A stretch of DNA of 64,000 nt from Marinobacterium profundum. GTDB taxonomy: Bacteria; Pseudomonadota; Gammaproteobacteria; Pseudomonadales; Balneatricaceae. Position numbers and translations under genes: made by a program. The stretch covers positions 1-64,000 of the forward strand of contig NZ_BCNS01000145.1 in NCBI RefSeq assembly GCF_001528745.1, written 5' to 3'. The stretch's first letter is position 1, and each line of letters begins with the position of its first letter. Below the pieces are notes generated by a model. The model searched no databases. It was given only the letters and a program-made list of their open reading frames with translations, and had not been told where the DNA came from. This document shows, piece by piece, positions 7,738-16,231 of this stretch.

Positions 7738-9161
7738 TTGTCTCCCAATAACAGGTTAAGTACCGTATCCAGGCGAATATGGGGGATGGCGTCGCCGTTG
7801 CGCGCCGACAGGCCGACCGGGGGCTGCAGCGCAGGAATGCGCCAGTCCATCAGTTGCTGCCAGTGCTCGGGCTCCGGCAGGCGGCTCGGAAAGCGCGGAT
7901 GTACGTAGCCGATGGGCTTACCCTGGGCGTCCAGGCCCGATATGGCGCGATCGCCGCCGGCATCCACTTCGCGGGAGCAGCGCACAGCCGAAGTGGCCTC
8001 GCAGGACGGGGCTATGCCGTCGTATTCGGCGTGGCGATAGGCGTCGCTAACCAGGCTTGCCAGAAAACTGCGCACCGCCTCGTGATCATCCGAGATGACC
8101 TGGTCAATCTTGGTCGCGGCATAAAGCACGCGGTCGATGCGGGGGCGAAAGAGTTGTAGTAGTCGGCTCTGGTGGCCGTAATGGAAACTGTCAGTGATGC
8201 GGGTCAGGGCGGCGCGCATGTCATCGATATGGGCTGGGCCGCCATTGAGTGCCTGTACTACGTCGACCAGCACCAGCTGGCGGTCGATGCGGCTGAAAAA
8301 ATGCTTGTAGAAGGGCTCGACCAGTTCACTGACGTAGCGCTGATAGCCTTGTTTGAGCATGGCGTACCAGCTCGTTTTGTTCGCGCCCTTTAGTTGCTCG
8401 TCACTGAGGTCAGTCAGGTTGAGCAAGGGCACAAATGCCAGCAGCTGCGAGTCATCATCACGTCCTGGTAACAGGAAACGCCCCGGTTGCAGCTGACTTA
8501 GCCCCTGTTCCTTGCAGGTGCCGAGAAAGGCGCAAAAATCCCGATGCAACTTTTCCAGCTGTGCCGGGATCACATCGGCCAGCGGATCCAGTTTTTCCAG
8601 TGTGGCGAGCAGCTGTGGAGCCAGTGATGCTCGGGGTTCCTGTGCATATAACTGGGCGCACTCCAGGCTCCAGTCGCGAAAGCTGAGTTCGCGCAGGGGC
8701 AGGTCCAGCAGCCATTCGCCGGGATAGTCGCGTATTTCGAGCCAGAGGGAAAAATGATCCCGGGCGAAGGGGTTCAGGCGTCCGGACTTTTGTTTCAGAC
8801 GCAGCTCCAGCAGGCAGCCGCTGGTGTCCCGGGTGGGCTCGGGCCAGGCGGGTGGCTGGTTGCAGAGCCGATCCCAGGCGCTCTGGTACGGGAAGGCGGC
8901 CAGGCCCTCTGTTTCCAGCGGATGCAGGCGTACATCGATCAATTGGCCGCTCAGTACCGGTGAAAACCCGGGCAGGCTGGCGTTTTTGTGCTGCAGCAGC
9001 TGGTTGGTAAGGCTGGTGATAAAGGTGGACTTGCCGCTGCGACTCAGGCCGGTAACACCAATGCACAGACGTCGATCACGCAGGCGGTCCAGCTGAATGC
9101 CGGCCTGGCGGGTCAATTGTTCGCTGCGCGCGCGGGTACGGCGGATAAAGGCGTTCGACAT
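7728..9161 (-). CDS. ycjX: YcjX family (DUF463) GTP-binding protein
   Basis: A 477-residue P-loop protein of the YcjX family. The Walker A motif GLSRSGKSTF is near residue 40, and LWLEIRDYPGEWLLDLPL matches the conserved region that follows the switch segments. YATKIDQVI near residue 350 resembles the G4-like TKxD motif. YcjX proteins bind GTP and are linked to envelope stress together with YcjF, whose gene overlaps this one. I chose the ATG at 9161 because AGGA precedes it; an in-frame TTG at 9182 lacks a ribosome-binding site. The gene is divergent from the zinc operon. Confidence 0.85.
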   Translation of the reverse strand: MSNAFIRRTRARSEQLTRQAGIQLDRLRDRRLCIGVTGLSRSGKSTFITSLTNQLLQHKNASLPGFSPVLSGQLIDVRLHPLETEGLAAFPYQSAWDRLCNQPPAWPEPTRDTSGCLLELRLKQKSGRLNPFARDHFSLWLEIRDYPGEWLLDLPLRELSFRDWSLECAQLYAQEPRASLAPQLLATLEKLDPLADVIPAQLEKLHRDFCAFLGTCKEQGLSQLQPGRFLLPGRDDDSQLLAFVPLLNLTDLSDEQLKGANKTSWYAMLKQGYQRYVSELVEPFYKHFFSRIDRQLVLVDVVQALNGGPAHIDDMRAALTRITDSFHYGHQSRLLQLFRPRIDRVLYAATKIDQVISDDHEAVRSFLASLVSDAYRHAEYDGIAPSCEATSAVRCSREVDAGGDRAISGLDAQGKPIGYVHPRFPSRLPEPEHWQQLMDWRIPALQPPVGLSARNGDAIPHIRLDTVLNLLLGDKCL

Positions 9162-9267
9162 GGTGGCGGAAGCTTCCTGCAAGGCGCGGTTGGCTGGAGT
9201 CTGACAGGGCCTAATACTGCCACCGGCGGCGTCTGGGGTACAGGCGTATGCGGCTAGATTATTGTTT

Positions 9268-9282
9268 TGTTATATCGTAACA
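9268..9282. promoter_or_regulatory. putative Zur operator
   Basis: TGTTATATCGTAACA has perfect TGTTA/TAACA arms and matches the gammaproteobacterial Zur pattern GTTAT-N3-ATAAC with one mismatch. It lies 63 bp before a His-rich ZrgA-like gene and its ABC transporter. The match is by eye and the regulator is inferred from the operon it precedes. Confidence 0.6.
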
Positions 9283-9344
9283 TTTATCGAAATTTAACAG
9301 CGGGACTTTGCAAGGACCCGTAACGGATTGGAAGCTGGATACAG

Positions 9345-9998
9345 ATGAGCGTGATAAAAGGGACAGGGGCAAAGCGGCGTTTTGTTATGGCGACAGTGGT
9401 GGCCATGGCTGCCGGCACGGGGATGAGTCATGCGGCGGAGTTTGAGCAACAGTACGACGGCCATGCCCATGGCGTTGCGCAACTGGACCTGGTGCTGGAT
9501 GGATCCGAACTTATGTTGCAATTGTACTCACCGGCCATGAATCTGGTGGGTTTTGAACACCGCGCCCGCAGCGCCTCTGAGCGTCAGGCGGTGGATGCAG
9601 CGCTCGAAGGGCTGCACCAGGCAGAGCAGATGATCAAGCTTGACGCGGCAGCCGGTTGCACGCTCAGGCATGCCGAGGTCACCCAGGCGCTGCTGGATAC
9701 GGAAGAGCGCTCTGAAACTGCGGAGCATGGTCACGCAGAGGAACATGCCCACGAAGATGAGCACGACCACACACGCGCACATGAGCCCGAAGGGCAGGGT
9801 GAAGCTGGGCGAGCGCACACCGATTTTGAGGTCAGCTACGCGTTTCACTGCACGGCGCCCGAAAAACTAACGAGCATCGGCCTAGCATTCTTTGCCCGCT
9901 TTCCCGGCCTCGAAACTCTGGATGTGCGCATGATTACAGCGGATGGCCAGCGAGCGCTGACACTGGATTCCCACAACATCGATATCGGACTGCGCTAG
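9345..9998 (+). CDS. zrgA: ZrgA-like zinc uptake protein (DUF2796)
   Basis: This 217-residue exported protein has a signal segment at about residues 12-30 ending at HAAE. The DUF2796 opening (YDGHAHGVAQLDLVLDG) and closing parts (FEVSYAFHCTAPEKL) flank a His/Glu-rich loop at about residues 127-150 containing HAEEHAHEDEHDH. Such loops bind zinc in the periplasm. In Vibrio cholerae a DUF2796 protein is the first component of the ZrgABCDE zinc transporter. The gene leads an operon with an ABC ATPase (1-bp overlap), an FtsX-type permease and DUF3299, behind a Zur-like box. Confidence 0.82.
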   Translation: MSVIKGTGAKRRFVMATVVAMAAGTGMSHAAEFEQQYDGHAHGVAQLDLVLDGSELMLQLYSPAMNLVGFEHRARSASERQAVDAALEGLHQAEQMIKLDAAAGCTLRHAEVTQALLDTEERSETAEHGHAEEHAHEDEHDHTRAHEPEGQGEAGRAHTDFEVSYAFHCTAPEKLTSIGLAFFARFPGLETLDVRMITADGQRALTLDSHNIDIGLR

Positions 9999-10699
9999 TG
10001 CAATCACCTGCGATTGAAATTGACCGTCTTGGCTTTGCCTGGCGCCCGGGCACGGATGTGCTCAATATTGCCGAGCTCAGCGTGCAACGCGGCGAGAGGT
10101 TGTTCGTACAGGGGCGTTCCGGCAGTGGCAAGAGTACGCTGCTGAGCCTGATGGGGGGCATTGTGGTGCCAACCAGAGGACAGATTCGGCTGCTGGGCCA
10201 GTCGATGCAGGAGTTAGGAGCTGCGGCCCGTGATCGCTTTCGCGCCGATCATCTGGGCGTCATCTTTCAGCTGTTCAATCTGCTGCCCTATCTGTCGGTG
10301 CTGGAGAATGTGCTGTTGCCCTGTCATTTTTCCAGCGTGCGCCGGCAGCGGGTACTGGCGCGGGCGTCATCGCTGGAGGACGAAGCGGTACGGCTGCTAC
10401 AGCGCCTGCAACTGACGCAACCGGAGCTTTGGGGTCGTCAAGTATCGCAGTTGTCTATCGGGCAGCAGCAGCGGGTCGCAGCGGCACGGGCACTGATGGG
10501 TGGGCCTGAAATCATCATCGCCGATGAGCCGACCTCGGCTCTGGATGCAGAGAGTCGGGATGCCTTTGTCGATCTGCTGTTGCAGGAGTGCGCCGGGCAG
10601 GGCACCACGGTGCTCTTTGTCAGCCATGATGCGGCCTTGGCGCCGCGTTTCGATCGCACCCTGGTGCTGGAAACAGTGCGTCTGCCGGAGGTTGTCTGA
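9998..10699 (+). CDS. ABC transporter ATP-binding protein (zinc import operon)
   Basis: A 233-residue ATPase of the LolD/MacB type: Walker A GRSGSGKSTLLSL near residue 47, Q-loop FQLFNLLPYLSV, signature LSIGQQQRVAAARAL, Walker B IIIADEPTSALD, and H-loop FVSHD. The signature reads LSIGQ where LSGGQ is usual, a tolerated variant. Its GTG start overlaps the zrgA stop. The next ORF starts in its stop codon (TGATG). The LolD-like class partners FtsX/MacB permeases, which agrees with the following gene. It probably powers zinc acquisition with ZrgA. Confidence 0.85.
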   Translation: MQSPAIEIDRLGFAWRPGTDVLNIAELSVQRGERLFVQGRSGSGKSTLLSLMGGIVVPTRGQIRLLGQSMQELGAAARDRFRADHLGVIFQLFNLLPYLSVLENVLLPCHFSSVRRQRVLARASSLEDEAVRLLQRLQLTQPELWGRQVSQLSIGQQQRVAAARALMGGPEIIIADEPTSALDAESRDAFVDLLLQECAGQGTTVLFVSHDAALAPRFDRTLVLETVRLPEVV

Positions 10700-10961
10700 T
10701 GGCGATGTTATCCCTGGCGTTGAAAAACCTCAGAAACCGTGCCGGCAGTGCGGCCCTGACGGTACTGACGATCGCCATCAGCGTAATGTTGTTCTTAGCG
10801 GACGGTGTTGAGCACGGAACGGCGGTGCTTTTACTCGACTGTTACCTGTGTTGGCCGGAGGCTGTCTGATGGCAATGTTATCCCTGGCGTTGAAAAGCCT
10901 CAGAAACCGTGCCGGCAGTGCGGCCCTGACGGTGCTGACGATCGCCATCAGCGTAATGTTG
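10684..10961 (+). repeat. 108-bp tandem direct repeat, period 170 bp
   Basis: Positions 10684-10791 and 10854-10961 are the same 108 bp with about four differences. Each holds the end of a coding frame, the TGATG overlap and the first 31 codons of the permease. A 62-bp stretch (10792-10853), found in neither copy, separates them. The few differences imply a fairly recent duplication. Confidence 0.9.
10699..10869 (+). pseudogene. duplicated N-terminal fragment of the FtsX permease gene
   Basis: This 56-codon frame begins MAMLSLALKNLRNRAGSAAL, identical to the true permease apart from N/S at position 10. After residue 31 it diverges into an unrelated tail (FLADGVEHGTAV, then LLLDCYLCWPEAV) and stops. 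Its ATG overlaps the ATPase stop and its TGA overlaps the true permease ATG at 10869, so translation could pass ATPase - fragment - permease without a gap. The 170-bp period is not a multiple of three, yet coupling is preserved. It may be a neutral relic or a translated one-helix leader peptide. Confidence 0.75.
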
Positions 10962-12128
10962 CTGATCGGTGTAGAACAGGTTCGCACCGAGGCGCGCACC
11001 AGCTTTGCCAATACGCTGTCCGGAACCGATCTGATTGTGGGGGCGCGCACCGGCCAGACGCAGTTGCTGCTCTATTCGGTATTTCATATAGGCAATGCCA
11101 GCAACAATGTCGGCTGGGACAGCTACCGCACCATAGCGGCACATCCGCAGGTAGAGTGGACCATACCGCTGCTGCTGGGTGACTCGCACCGCGGCTTTCG
11201 CGTGCTGGGGACCAACGGCGATTACTTTCGCCACTACCGCTACGCCCGTGATCGTAATCTGGTCTTCAGTAGCGGTCAGCCGTTTGACGACCTGTTCGAG
11301 GTCGTGCTCGGGGCCCAGGTGGCGCGTGAACTGGGCTATCAGCTTGGCCAGGAGGCCGTGATTGCCCATGGCATGGGCAATACCAGCTTTGTGAAGCATG
11401 ACGACAAGCCGTTTCGCGTTGTCGGTATTCTGGCGCCCACCGCAACCCCCATAGACCGTACCCTGATGGTTAGCCCGCAGGCGATCCAGGCGATTCATCT
11501 GGACTGGCAGGCGGGCGTCAAGCTGCCGGGGAATTCGGTGTCCGCTGAAGAAGCCCGCGAGCAGGACCTGACACCCACCGAACTCACGGCCTTTATGGTG
11601 GGGCTCAAGTCCAGAATGTCGACATTCTCGCTGCAGCGCTCGATCAACAACTACCGCAAGGAGCCGCTGCAGGCGATCCTGCCAGGGGTGGCGCTGGCTG
11701 AACTCTGGAGTCTGATGGGTGTGGCAGAGCAGGCGCTGTTGGTGATTTCCGTGGCCGTAGTGTTCAGTGGCCTTGCCGGCCTGCTGACGGTCTTGCTGGG
11801 GAGCCTGAATGAGCGCCGGCGCGAGATCGCCATTTTGCGGTCCCTGGGGGCGCGTCCCTGGCAGTTGTTATCTTTACTGACCTTCGAAGCGGCCTTGCTG
11901 ACGCTGCTGGGGTCGGTGCTGGGCATGGCGCTGCTCTATATGGGTATTGCGCTGAGTCAGCCGCTGTTTGCCCAATGGCTCGGGCTGCAGCTGGATGTGT
12001 CGCTGCCCAGCGCCCGGCAATGGATTTTCCTCGCACTGGTGCAGGCAGCCGGTATACTCACGGGCCTGATTCCGGGCTGGCGGGCATACCGCTATTCGCT
12101 GGCCGATGGCATGACTATTCGTATATGA
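10869..12128 (+). CDS. FtsX/MacB-type ABC transporter permease
   Basis: A 419-residue membrane protein. One N-terminal helix (about residues 18-38, TVLTIAISVMLLIGVEQ) leads into a large periplasmic MacB-PCD-like region (about 40-280). An FtsX domain with three helices follows at about 285-415 (LLVISVAVVFSGLAGLLTVL, LLTLLGSVLGMALLYMGI, IFLALVQAAGILTGLIPGW). The motif NERRREIAILRSLGARPWQL is the typical FtsX cytoplasmic loop. It is the partner of the ATPase upstream and probably acts in zinc acquisition. I use the ATG at 10869, matching the duplicated copy. Confidence 0.85.
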   Translation: MAMLSLALKSLRNRAGSAALTVLTIAISVMLLIGVEQVRTEARTSFANTLSGTDLIVGARTGQTQLLLYSVFHIGNASNNVGWDSYRTIAAHPQVEWTIPLLLGDSHRGFRVLGTNGDYFRHYRYARDRNLVFSSGQPFDDLFEVVLGAQVARELGYQLGQEAVIAHGMGNTSFVKHDDKPFRVVGILAPTATPIDRTLMVSPQAIQAIHLDWQAGVKLPGNSVSAEEAREQDLTPTELTAFMVGLKSRMSTFSLQRSINNYRKEPLQAILPGVALAELWSLMGVAEQALLVISVAVVFSGLAGLLTVLLGSLNERRREIAILRSLGARPWQLLSLLTFEAALLTLLGSVLGMALLYMGIALSQPLFAQWLGLQLDVSLPSARQWIFLALVQAAGILTGLIPGWRAYRYSLADGMTIRI

Positions 12129-12138
12129 AAGGCGTTTT

Positions 12139-12675
12139 ATGAAAATCTTTGTTACGGCGTTTTTCGCGTTGCTGCTGACCCTGAGTCCATCACTCTGGGC
12201 GCTGGAAACCCTCAATGGCCAGGAGGTTGAGGCGCTGGAGTGGGATGCGCTTATGCCACCGGATTTCACCTTCGAGCAGGTGTATGGCACTCAGGACTTC
12301 GGTGATCTGGATGATTTCGATCCCCGGGCGCAGCAGAAACTCGATGACATGATGCAGGCATTGCAATCAGCGCCGGTGGTGCCGGAACTCGATGGCAAAA
12401 TGGTACGGATTCCAGGCTTTGTGGTTCCGCTGGATGGGGTCGGGCAGAAGGTCACCGAGTTTTTCCTGGTGCCCTATTTTGGCGCCTGTATTCACACCCC
12501 GCCACCGCCATCCAATCAGATTATCCTGACCCGCTTCGAACCCGGCACCGATGTGAAAAACCTGTTCGATGCGGTCTGGATTACCGGTACCCTCAAGGTG
12601 GAGAGCTTCGCCCACGAGGTCGCAGCGTCGGGCTATAGCATTGAGGCTTATCGCATAGAGCCGTACACCGAGTAA
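12139..12675 (+). CDS. DUF3299 domain protein, exported
   Basis: A 178-residue protein with a clear signal peptide (residues 1-21, cleavage near LWA-LE). It carries the DUF3299 core: DGKMVRIPGFVVPLDG, EFFLVPYFGACIHTPPPPSN and AVWITGTLKVES. A single Cys and His sit in the GACIHTPPPPSNQ motif and could bind metal. It lies 10 bp after the permease, and DUF3299 proteins often travel with ZrgA-type transporters, so a periplasmic role in zinc uptake is likely. The biochemical function is unknown. Confidence 0.8.
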   Translation: MKIFVTAFFALLLTLSPSLWALETLNGQEVEALEWDALMPPDFTFEQVYGTQDFGDLDDFDPRAQQKLDDMMQALQSAPVVPELDGKMVRIPGFVVPLDGVGQKVTEFFLVPYFGACIHTPPPPSNQIILTRFEPGTDVKNLFDAVWITGTLKVESFAHEVAASGYSIEAYRIEPYTE

Positions 12676-12749
12676 AAAGCGAATAGACACCGAATAAACC
12701 GCTCGTTGCGCAGAGCCGTGCGACCGGGCAGCATGATCAGGGACTAAGC

Positions 12750-13679
12750 ATGGACTCAATAGTCAGCGTTATAATGCAGGCCGGGCGTACCGGTATCGAG
12801 CTTGCGCTCTATGTTCTGTTACCCATCATGGTGGTGATGCTGGCGCTGATGAAACTGCTTGAAGCCCGCGGTGTACTGGCCTGGGTGGCCAATGCGTTGG
12901 CGCCGGTGCTACGTATTTTCGGTCTGCCGGGGCTGGGCATCTTTGCCATGGTCAAATTGCTGCTGGTGAGCTTTTCGGCGCCGGTGGCGACACTGGCGCT
13001 GATGGACCGCAATGGCACCTCGTCGCGCCATATCGCCGCGACCCTGGCCATGGTGCTGACCATGTCCCAGGCCAATGTGGTGTTTCCGATGCTGTCGGTC
13101 GGGTTGAACCTGCCGGTGATCATGGCGACTTCAGTGATTGGCGGCCTCTTTGCTGCCAGTGTGACCTACTATCTGCTGGCGCGGGCCTCAGCCTCTGAGC
13201 CTGCGGTAGAAGTGCCAGTAATAGTGCCGGGTGAGCGGCGCGGCACCATGGAAATTCTGGCCGAAGGTGGCCAGGAGGGCATGAAAATAGCGCTTGCCTC
13301 TCTGCCGATCCTGATTCTGGCGTTGTGCTTTGTGTATACACTCGAGGCCAGCGGCGCCATTACTCTGATCAGCGCGGTGCTGGCGCCGCTGCTGGCCTTG
13401 CTGGGGTTGCCGGAGGCCGCGGTTCTGCCCATCGTCACCAAGTTCATCGCCGGCGGCACGGCTTTTATGGGTGTTGTGCTGGATCTGATGAATCAGGGTC
13501 TGATCAGTGCCGCCGATCTGAATCGCATGGCGGGCTTTGTTACCAATCCGCTGGATCTGGCCGGCGTCGCTATCATGGCGGCGGCGGGCAAGCGCGTCGG
13601 GCGCGTGGCACGGGCTGCGGTCTGGGGTGCGCTGGCGGGTATGCTGTTGCGCGGCGTTCTGCATCTGCTGATTTTCTGA
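12750..13679 (+). CDS. nucleoside-recognition (Gate) domain membrane protein
   Basis: A 309-residue integral membrane protein with about eight hydrophobic helices in two similar halves. Each half has a Gate/nucleoside-recognition style segment (LAPVLRIFGLPGLGIFAMVK and LAPLLALLGLPEAAVLPIVT). The halves are joined by a charged loop at about residues 150-180. The family is related to spore-maturation SpmA/SpmB and nucleoside transporters; the substrate is unknown. A 74-bp gap separates it from the DUF3299 gene, so it may be read from the same operon, but a function in zinc transport is unproven. Confidence 0.75.
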   Translation: MDSIVSVIMQAGRTGIELALYVLLPIMVVMLALMKLLEARGVLAWVANALAPVLRIFGLPGLGIFAMVKLLLVSFSAPVATLALMDRNGTSSRHIAATLAMVLTMSQANVVFPMLSVGLNLPVIMATSVIGGLFAASVTYYLLARASASEPAVEVPVIVPGERRGTMEILAEGGQEGMKIALASLPILILALCFVYTLEASGAITLISAVLAPLLALLGLPEAAVLPIVTKFIAGGTAFMGVVLDLMNQGLISAADLNRMAGFVTNPLDLAGVAIMAAAGKRVGRVARAAVWGALAGMLLRGVLHLLIF

Positions 13680-13799
13680 TGATCTGGCTTTTTGAGTAGC
13701 GACCCAGGCCGAAGGTCCGTCTTGTCAGTGACGCTGGTCGCTGTCGGGGCGGCTAAGGTACACTTCGCTGCAATTTCCGTCGCCACAAGAGCCTGAACA

Positions 13800-14948
13800 A
13801 TGCGGTATCCCGAGACCAAACTGCCGAAGGTCGGAACAACCATCTTCACCGAGATGTCCCAGCTGGCCAATGCCACCGGCGCTATCAACCTGTCCCAGGG
13901 CTTTCCCGATTTTGATGCCCCCGCCGCCTTGCGTGAACGGGTCATCCATCATATCAACAGCGGCGCCAATCAGTATGCCCCCATGACCGGCGTGCCGGCG
14001 CTGCGCGAGGCCATCGCCCTCAAGTGTGAGCGCCTCTATGGTTACAAACCTTGCATGGACACAGAAGTGACCGTGACCTCTGGTGCCACCGAGGCCCTGT
14101 TCGCCGCGATCAGCGCTGTGGTAAGGCGCGACGATGAAGTCATCCTGTTCGATCCCTGTTACGACAGCTATGAACCTGCCATCGAACTCAATGGTGGCAA
14201 GGCGGTGCATCTGCCGCTGGATGAACAGGATTTCAGTATTGACTGGAACCGCCTGGCGGATGCGATCAACCCACGTACCCGCATGATCGTGATCAATACG
14301 CCGCATAACCCCACCGGCAGTGTGTTCGGTCGCGAAGACCTTGAGCGCCTTGCCGCGCTGGTGTGCGATACCGATATTCTGCTGATTGGCGATGAGGTCT
14401 ACGAGCACATTGTATTTGACGGTGCTGCCCACCAAAGCCTGCTGTGTCACCGGGAGTTGGCGCAGCGCAGCTTTGTAGTGTCGTCGTTCGGCAAGACCTA
14501 CCATGCCACCGGCTGGAAGCTGGGCTACTGCATTGCGCCTGCGCCCCTGAGTGCGGAGTTTCGCAAGGTGCACCAGTATCTGACGTTCAGCACCATGACC
14601 CCGGCGCAGCTTGGGCTGGCGGATTTTATGCTGGATGCGCCTGAGCACTATCTTGAGCTGCCGGCCTTCTATCAGGCCAAGCGCGATCTGTTCAGCGAAT
14701 TGATGGCGCCCAGTCGCTTCGGTTTGAAGCTGGCTCCTGGCACCTATTTCCAGCTGGCGGATTACAGCGCTATCAGTGATCTGCCCGATACCGACTTTGC
14801 CAAATGGCTAACGCGTGAGGCCGGTGTCGCAAGCATTCCGGTCTCGGTTTTCTGTCAGCAGCCGATGCAGCGCAAGCTGGTACGCTTTTGCTTTGCCAAG
14901 GGTGAGGACACTCTGCGGGAGGCGGCGGCACGACTATGCAAGATCTAA
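13800..14948 (+). CDS. mtnE: methionine aminotransferase (PLP-dependent)
   Basis: A 382-residue fold-type I aminotransferase of the YbdL/MtnE group, which transaminates 4-methylthio-2-oxobutanoate to methionine, the last step of methionine salvage. Motifs include NLSQGFPDFDAP at the N-terminus, INTPHNPTGSVF, the internal DEVYEHIVFD, and the PLP lysine in SSFGKTYHATGWKLGY (near residue 237). It overlaps the following omega-amidase gene by 13 bp. MtnE-type transaminases often use glutamine, giving 2-oxoglutaramate that the amidase removes, so the pair makes biochemical sense. Confidence 0.85.
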   Translation: MRYPETKLPKVGTTIFTEMSQLANATGAINLSQGFPDFDAPAALRERVIHHINSGANQYAPMTGVPALREAIALKCERLYGYKPCMDTEVTVTSGATEALFAAISAVVRRDDEVILFDPCYDSYEPAIELNGGKAVHLPLDEQDFSIDWNRLADAINPRTRMIVINTPHNPTGSVFGREDLERLAALVCDTDILLIGDEVYEHIVFDGAAHQSLLCHRELAQRSFVVSSFGKTYHATGWKLGYCIAPAPLSAEFRKVHQYLTFSTMTPAQLGLADFMLDAPEHYLELPAFYQAKRDLFSELMAPSRFGLKLAPGTYFQLADYSAISDLPDTDFAKWLTREAGVASIPVSVFCQQPMQRKLVRFCFAKGEDTLREAAARLCKI

Positions 14949-15754
14949 GCACTGCGCACGGTATGAACCCAGTGCAGGACCTTCGGATCAGCCTGGTGCA
15001 AACCGAACTGCACTGGCAGGACCCTGCCGCTAACTGGCAGCAGTTTGAACAGCTGCTGGCGCCCCTGGCCGGTACGACCGACCTGGTGGTGCTACCGGAA
15101 ATGTTTACCACCGGCTTTACCATGGCCCCCGAAGGCCTGGCAGAACCTGAGCAAGGCCCTACCTTGAACTGGATGCGCCAGCAGGCGGCGTTGCTGGGTG
15201 CAGCGCTGTGCGGCAGTGTGGTGACTCAAAAGGCCCAGGGTTATGTCAATCGGCTGCTGTTTGTCACCCCTGATGGTCAGGTACATCAGTACGACAAGCG
15301 GCATCTGTTTCGCATGGCTAATGAACATCAGCATTACGAAGCGGGCGCCTGCCGGGCGCTGATAGAATACCGCGGCTGGCGTATTCTGCCCTCTGTCTGC
15401 TATGACCTGCGTTTCCCTGTGTTTCTGCGCAATCGCAATGACTATGATCTGCTGCTCTGTGTAGCCAACTGGCCTTCAGCCAGGCGCCATCCCTGGCGGG
15501 TTCTGCTGCAGGCGCGTGCTATCGAAAACCTCTGTTACGTGGCCGGCGTCAACCGGGTGGGTCAGGATGGCAAGGGCTATGACTACAGTGGTGATTCCAT
15601 GCTGGTGGACTTCAAGGGGCAGGCGGTGCTGGACCAGCCGGCCGGTGAGCCCTTCGTTGCCACCACAACCCTGAGTGCTGCGGCGCTAACGGCATTTCGC
15701 GAAGCCTTCCCCGCCTGGCAGGACGCCGATGCTTTCGAGCTTGCGGACCTGTAA
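14936..15754 (+). CDS. mtnU: omega-amidase (nitrilase family, MtnU/YafV)
   Basis: A 272-residue nitrilase-superfamily amidase. The catalytic triad can be read as Glu in LPEMFTTGF, Lys in YDKRHLF and Cys in SVCYDLRFP. These flanks are those of omega-amidase (YafV/NIT2), which hydrolyses 2-oxoglutaramate to 2-oxoglutarate and ammonia. The overlap with mtnE supports a coupled transaminase-amidase step that makes the final salvage reaction irreversible. A later ATG at 14960 (MNPVQDLRISL) is a likely alternative start, closer to the family N-terminus. Confidence 0.85.
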   Translation: MQDLSTAHGMNPVQDLRISLVQTELHWQDPAANWQQFEQLLAPLAGTTDLVVLPEMFTTGFTMAPEGLAEPEQGPTLNWMRQQAALLGAALCGSVVTQKAQGYVNRLLFVTPDGQVHQYDKRHLFRMANEHQHYEAGACRALIEYRGWRILPSVCYDLRFPVFLRNRNDYDLLLCVANWPSARRHPWRVLLQARAIENLCYVAGVNRVGQDGKGYDYSGDSMLVDFKGQAVLDQPAGEPFVATTTLSAAALTAFREAFPAWQDADAFELADL

Positions 15755-16231
15755 CAGGGGCTTGCCGGCCGCCCGAGTAATAGGTGATAGCTGGTGTAGG
15801 GGGAGCAGTCCAATTAAAACGTCTGCTTGAAAAGGTTTCACGGGCGCCGCTGAGGAGGGCGCTATACTGGATACACGCCTGTGGCGCCTGTACGGATTTT
15901 GATCGTTATCAAGGCAGATCCACAAGGTGGGTGTACCAAACACCAATTGCCCTTTAATGGGCGTTTTGCCGGCATTGTTCCGGCTTGAGGGGGCAGGCCG
16001 AGAGCCTGCCCCTTTCCTTGCCTGCCGCTGATAGGCGACCTACTTTTAGGTTGTACAGTATGCAGGGTTAAAAACCCGCACCGATTTCTGTTCTTGCTGA
16101 GGCTCTGCCTTATTCAGGCTTCGCTCCATCGTGCAAATCCCTTACACTAGCGAGCCTGTCAGGCGGGACGCTGCAGCCTGTGTGCTGGTGCGCGTACTCC
16201 GCCGAGTTCAATCCCTAATCACAGGCCCGCA
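15755..16231. other. intergenic region between mtnU and mtnB
   Basis: This 477-bp gap holds two stem-loops pointing along the plus strand: a weak one near 15949-15970 followed by gtttt, and a strong one at 15990-16019. A TATACT at 15863-15868 has no good -35. The mtnB leader ends in a possible long-range pairing (gcctgtg at 16176-16182 with cacaggc at 16220-16226) that would cover the weak ribosome-binding site of mtnB. I find no known SAM riboswitch consensus here and no ORF worth calling. Confidence 0.45.
15990..16019 (+). terminator. intrinsic terminator downstream of mtnU
   Basis: A perfect 9-bp stem, ggggcaggc with gcctgcccc around cgaga, followed by tttcctt. It can end transcription from mtnE-mtnU or from a short transcript inside the gap. 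Confidence 0.65.

Noticed and set aside
10805-11182. Plus-strand ORF overlapping the permease start
   Set aside because: It is in another frame of the permease gene and has no domain.
13725-14648. 307-codon minus-strand ORF
   Set aside because: It is antiparallel to mtnE, which is fully supported; no domain seen.
15949-15970. Second intrinsic terminator after mtnU
   Set aside because: The stem gccc/gggc has only four pairs and is too weak beside the terminator at 15990.
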